Shown here piece after piece: positions 4,621-5,599 of a DNA stretch of 5,599 bases (positions are counted from its first letter, which is position 1; every line of letters begins with the position of its first letter). The position numbers and the translations under genes were made by a program. The notes under the pieces were generated by a model. It did no database searches. It saw only the letters and a program-made list of their open reading frames with translations, and was not told where the DNA came from. The DNA is from Terriglobia bacterium (GTDB taxonomy: Bacteria; Acidobacteriota; Terriglobia; UBA7540): contig JASHYZ010000072.1 in NCBI GenBank assembly GCA_030042795.1, forward strand, positions 1 to 5,599, given 5' to 3'.

Positions 4621-5599
4621 CTACTGAATCAGCGTTGCTTGCACGTTGCCGCCATTTCCGTTCCCTTCAGCTTCTACCAAACCGGCGGCTGAAACTTGGT
4701 CGCCCTCTTCGAGCGCAATCAGCTTGACGCCTTGTGCAGAGCGCCCCGTCTCACGCACGTGGGAGGAATCCAGGCGCGTGATCTTGCCTTGCTGCGTGAT
4801 GATCACCACCTCGGATTCTTCGGTCACACTGATGACGGCCACCACCTTGCCGTTGCGGTCGGTGGTCTTAATGTTGATCACGCCCTTGCCGGCGCGGGAT
4901 TGGAAGCGGTATTCGGTGATAGGCGTCCGCTTGCCGAAGCCCTTTTCGGTGATAGTGAGGATCAGCTCCTTTTCGCCGACGATTTGCATGCCCACCAGGT
5001 AATCGCCCTCGTCGAGATTCATGCCATTCACGCCGTAGGCAGCGCGTCCCATATCGCGGACGTCAGTCTCCGGAAAGCGAATAGCCATGCCTTCGTGCGA
5101 AGCCAGGAAAATGGTCTCGTGGCCGCTGGTAAGCTGGGCAGCGATCAACTCATCGCCGTCGTCAATCTTCATGGCCAGAATGCCGGCTGAGCGCGGGTTC
5201 GAGAACTCTGCCAGGCGAGTCTTCTTAATGACGCCTTTGCGAGTCACCATCACCACGTAGCCCTCGGCCGCAAAACTTTGACCCTCCACATCCACGTCTT
5301 TGCGCTCGTCGGGCAACTCTTTCACAGACAAGACAGCCGCCACGCTCTCTTCCTTCGACAGATTCACCAGGTTCAAGATGTGTTTGCCCTTGCCCGCTGC
5401 GCCCACATCAGGAATCTCGTAAACTTTCAGCCAATAGAGCTTGCCGGTGTTGGTGAACACCAGAATGTAGCTGTGGGTCGAAGCGATGAAGAGGTGCTCG
5501 ACGAAGTCTTCATCGCGGGTCTTCATCCCCATGCGGCCTTTTCCGCCGCGCCCCTGCTGGCGGTAAGTTGACAGCGGCGTGCGTTTGAGGTAACCCGAG
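4621..5599 (-). CDS. gyrA: DNA gyrase subunit A, C-terminal domain (5' end outside window)
   Basis: The minus-strand frame is open from the right edge to the TAG at 4621-4623, giving 325 residues of the GyrA C-terminal DNA-wrapping domain. GyrA forms the A2B2 gyrase that adds negative supercoils to DNA. The GyrA box is visible at fragment residues 15-21 (QGRGGKG; the usual form is QRRGGKG), which separates gyrase from ParC. All six beta-pinwheel blades can be traced by their Gly-x-x-Lys/Arg turns: GYLKRTPLSTYR at 2-13, GKLYWLKVYEIP at 52-63, GVIKKTRLAEF at 122-132, GMAIRFPETDVR at 170-181, GFGKRTPITEYR at 220-231 and GKITRLDSSHVR at 271-282. The protein ends in a short Gly/Asn-rich tail (GNGNGGNVQATLIQ) rather than the acidic tail of the E. 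coli protein. An internal ATG at 5530-5532 is not the start, because the conserved sequence continues upstream of it. The gene converges on the M48 peptidase gene across 179 bases. Confidence 0.97.
   Translation of the reverse strand, partial: SGYLKRTPLSTYRQQGRGGKGRMGMKTRDEDFVEHLFIASTHSYILVFTNTGKLYWLKVYEIPDVGAAGKGKHILNLVNLSKEESVAAVLSVKELPDERKDVDVEGQSFAAEGYVVMVTRKGVIKKTRLAEFSNPRSAGILAMKIDDGDELIAAQLTSGHETIFLASHEGMAIRFPETDVRDMGRAAYGVNGMNLDEGDYLVGMQIVGEKELILTITEKGFGKRTPITEYRFQSRAGKGVINIKTTDRNGKVVAVISVTEESEVVIITQQGKITRLDSSHVRETGRSAQGVKLIALEEGDQVSAAGLVEAEGNGNGGNVQATLIQ

Noticed and set aside
4470..4727. 85-codon plus-strand open frame across the repeat region
   Set aside because: It runs through the hairpin repeats and into the antisense of gyrA. 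The GTGILPA string in it is a translation of the repeat itself.

Overview
The window looks like a chromosomal piece of a GC-rich, soil-type bacterium. Acidobacteriota is my best guess. It rests on general resemblance of the SBP56 and DUF5060/DUF4038 proteins and on the GGCACGGGCATC-type hairpin repeat, which I associate with that group; it is an inference, not a measurement. I saw no phage, transposase, CRISPR, tRNA or rRNA sequence.

Layout. (1) Bases 1-839, minus strand: the N-terminal 279 codons of an exported glycoside-hydrolase-like protein (Tat signal, DUF5060 domain, start of a DUF4038/GH140-like barrel). It starts at a TTG codon and runs off the left edge. (2) Bases 840-1154: a divergent intergenic region with no convincing gene, holding a modest sigma70-like promoter candidate and a small hairpin. 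(3) Bases 1155-3226, plus strand: a two-gene operon. A full-length SBP56/methanethiol-oxidase-type protein is joined by an ATGA stop/start overlap to a 227-residue six-helix membrane protein of unknown function. (4) Bases 3326-4441, plus strand: a secreted M48-family zinc metallopeptidase with an extra C-terminal beta-rich domain. (5) Bases 4442-4620: a convergent intergenic region with two near-identical GGCACGGG-CATC hairpin units flanking a perfect 9-bp stem-loop. (6) Bases 4621-5599, minus strand: the C-terminal beta-pinwheel of DNA gyrase subunit A, including its GyrA box, running off the right edge.

How the parts relate. Only the SBP56 gene and the membrane protein form a clear functional unit: they overlap, and the second gene has no visible Shine-Dalgarno of its own. 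SBP56 proteins oxidise methanethiol to formaldehyde, H2S and H2O2 and have been reported to depend on copper. The membrane partner has four histidines at or near its helices, arranged in two matching halves, so a metal-supply or sulfur-compound transport role is a reasonable but untested idea. The other genes look like independent chromosomal neighbours. The most interesting item for follow-up is the SBP56-coupled membrane protein; the rest is fairly ordinary.
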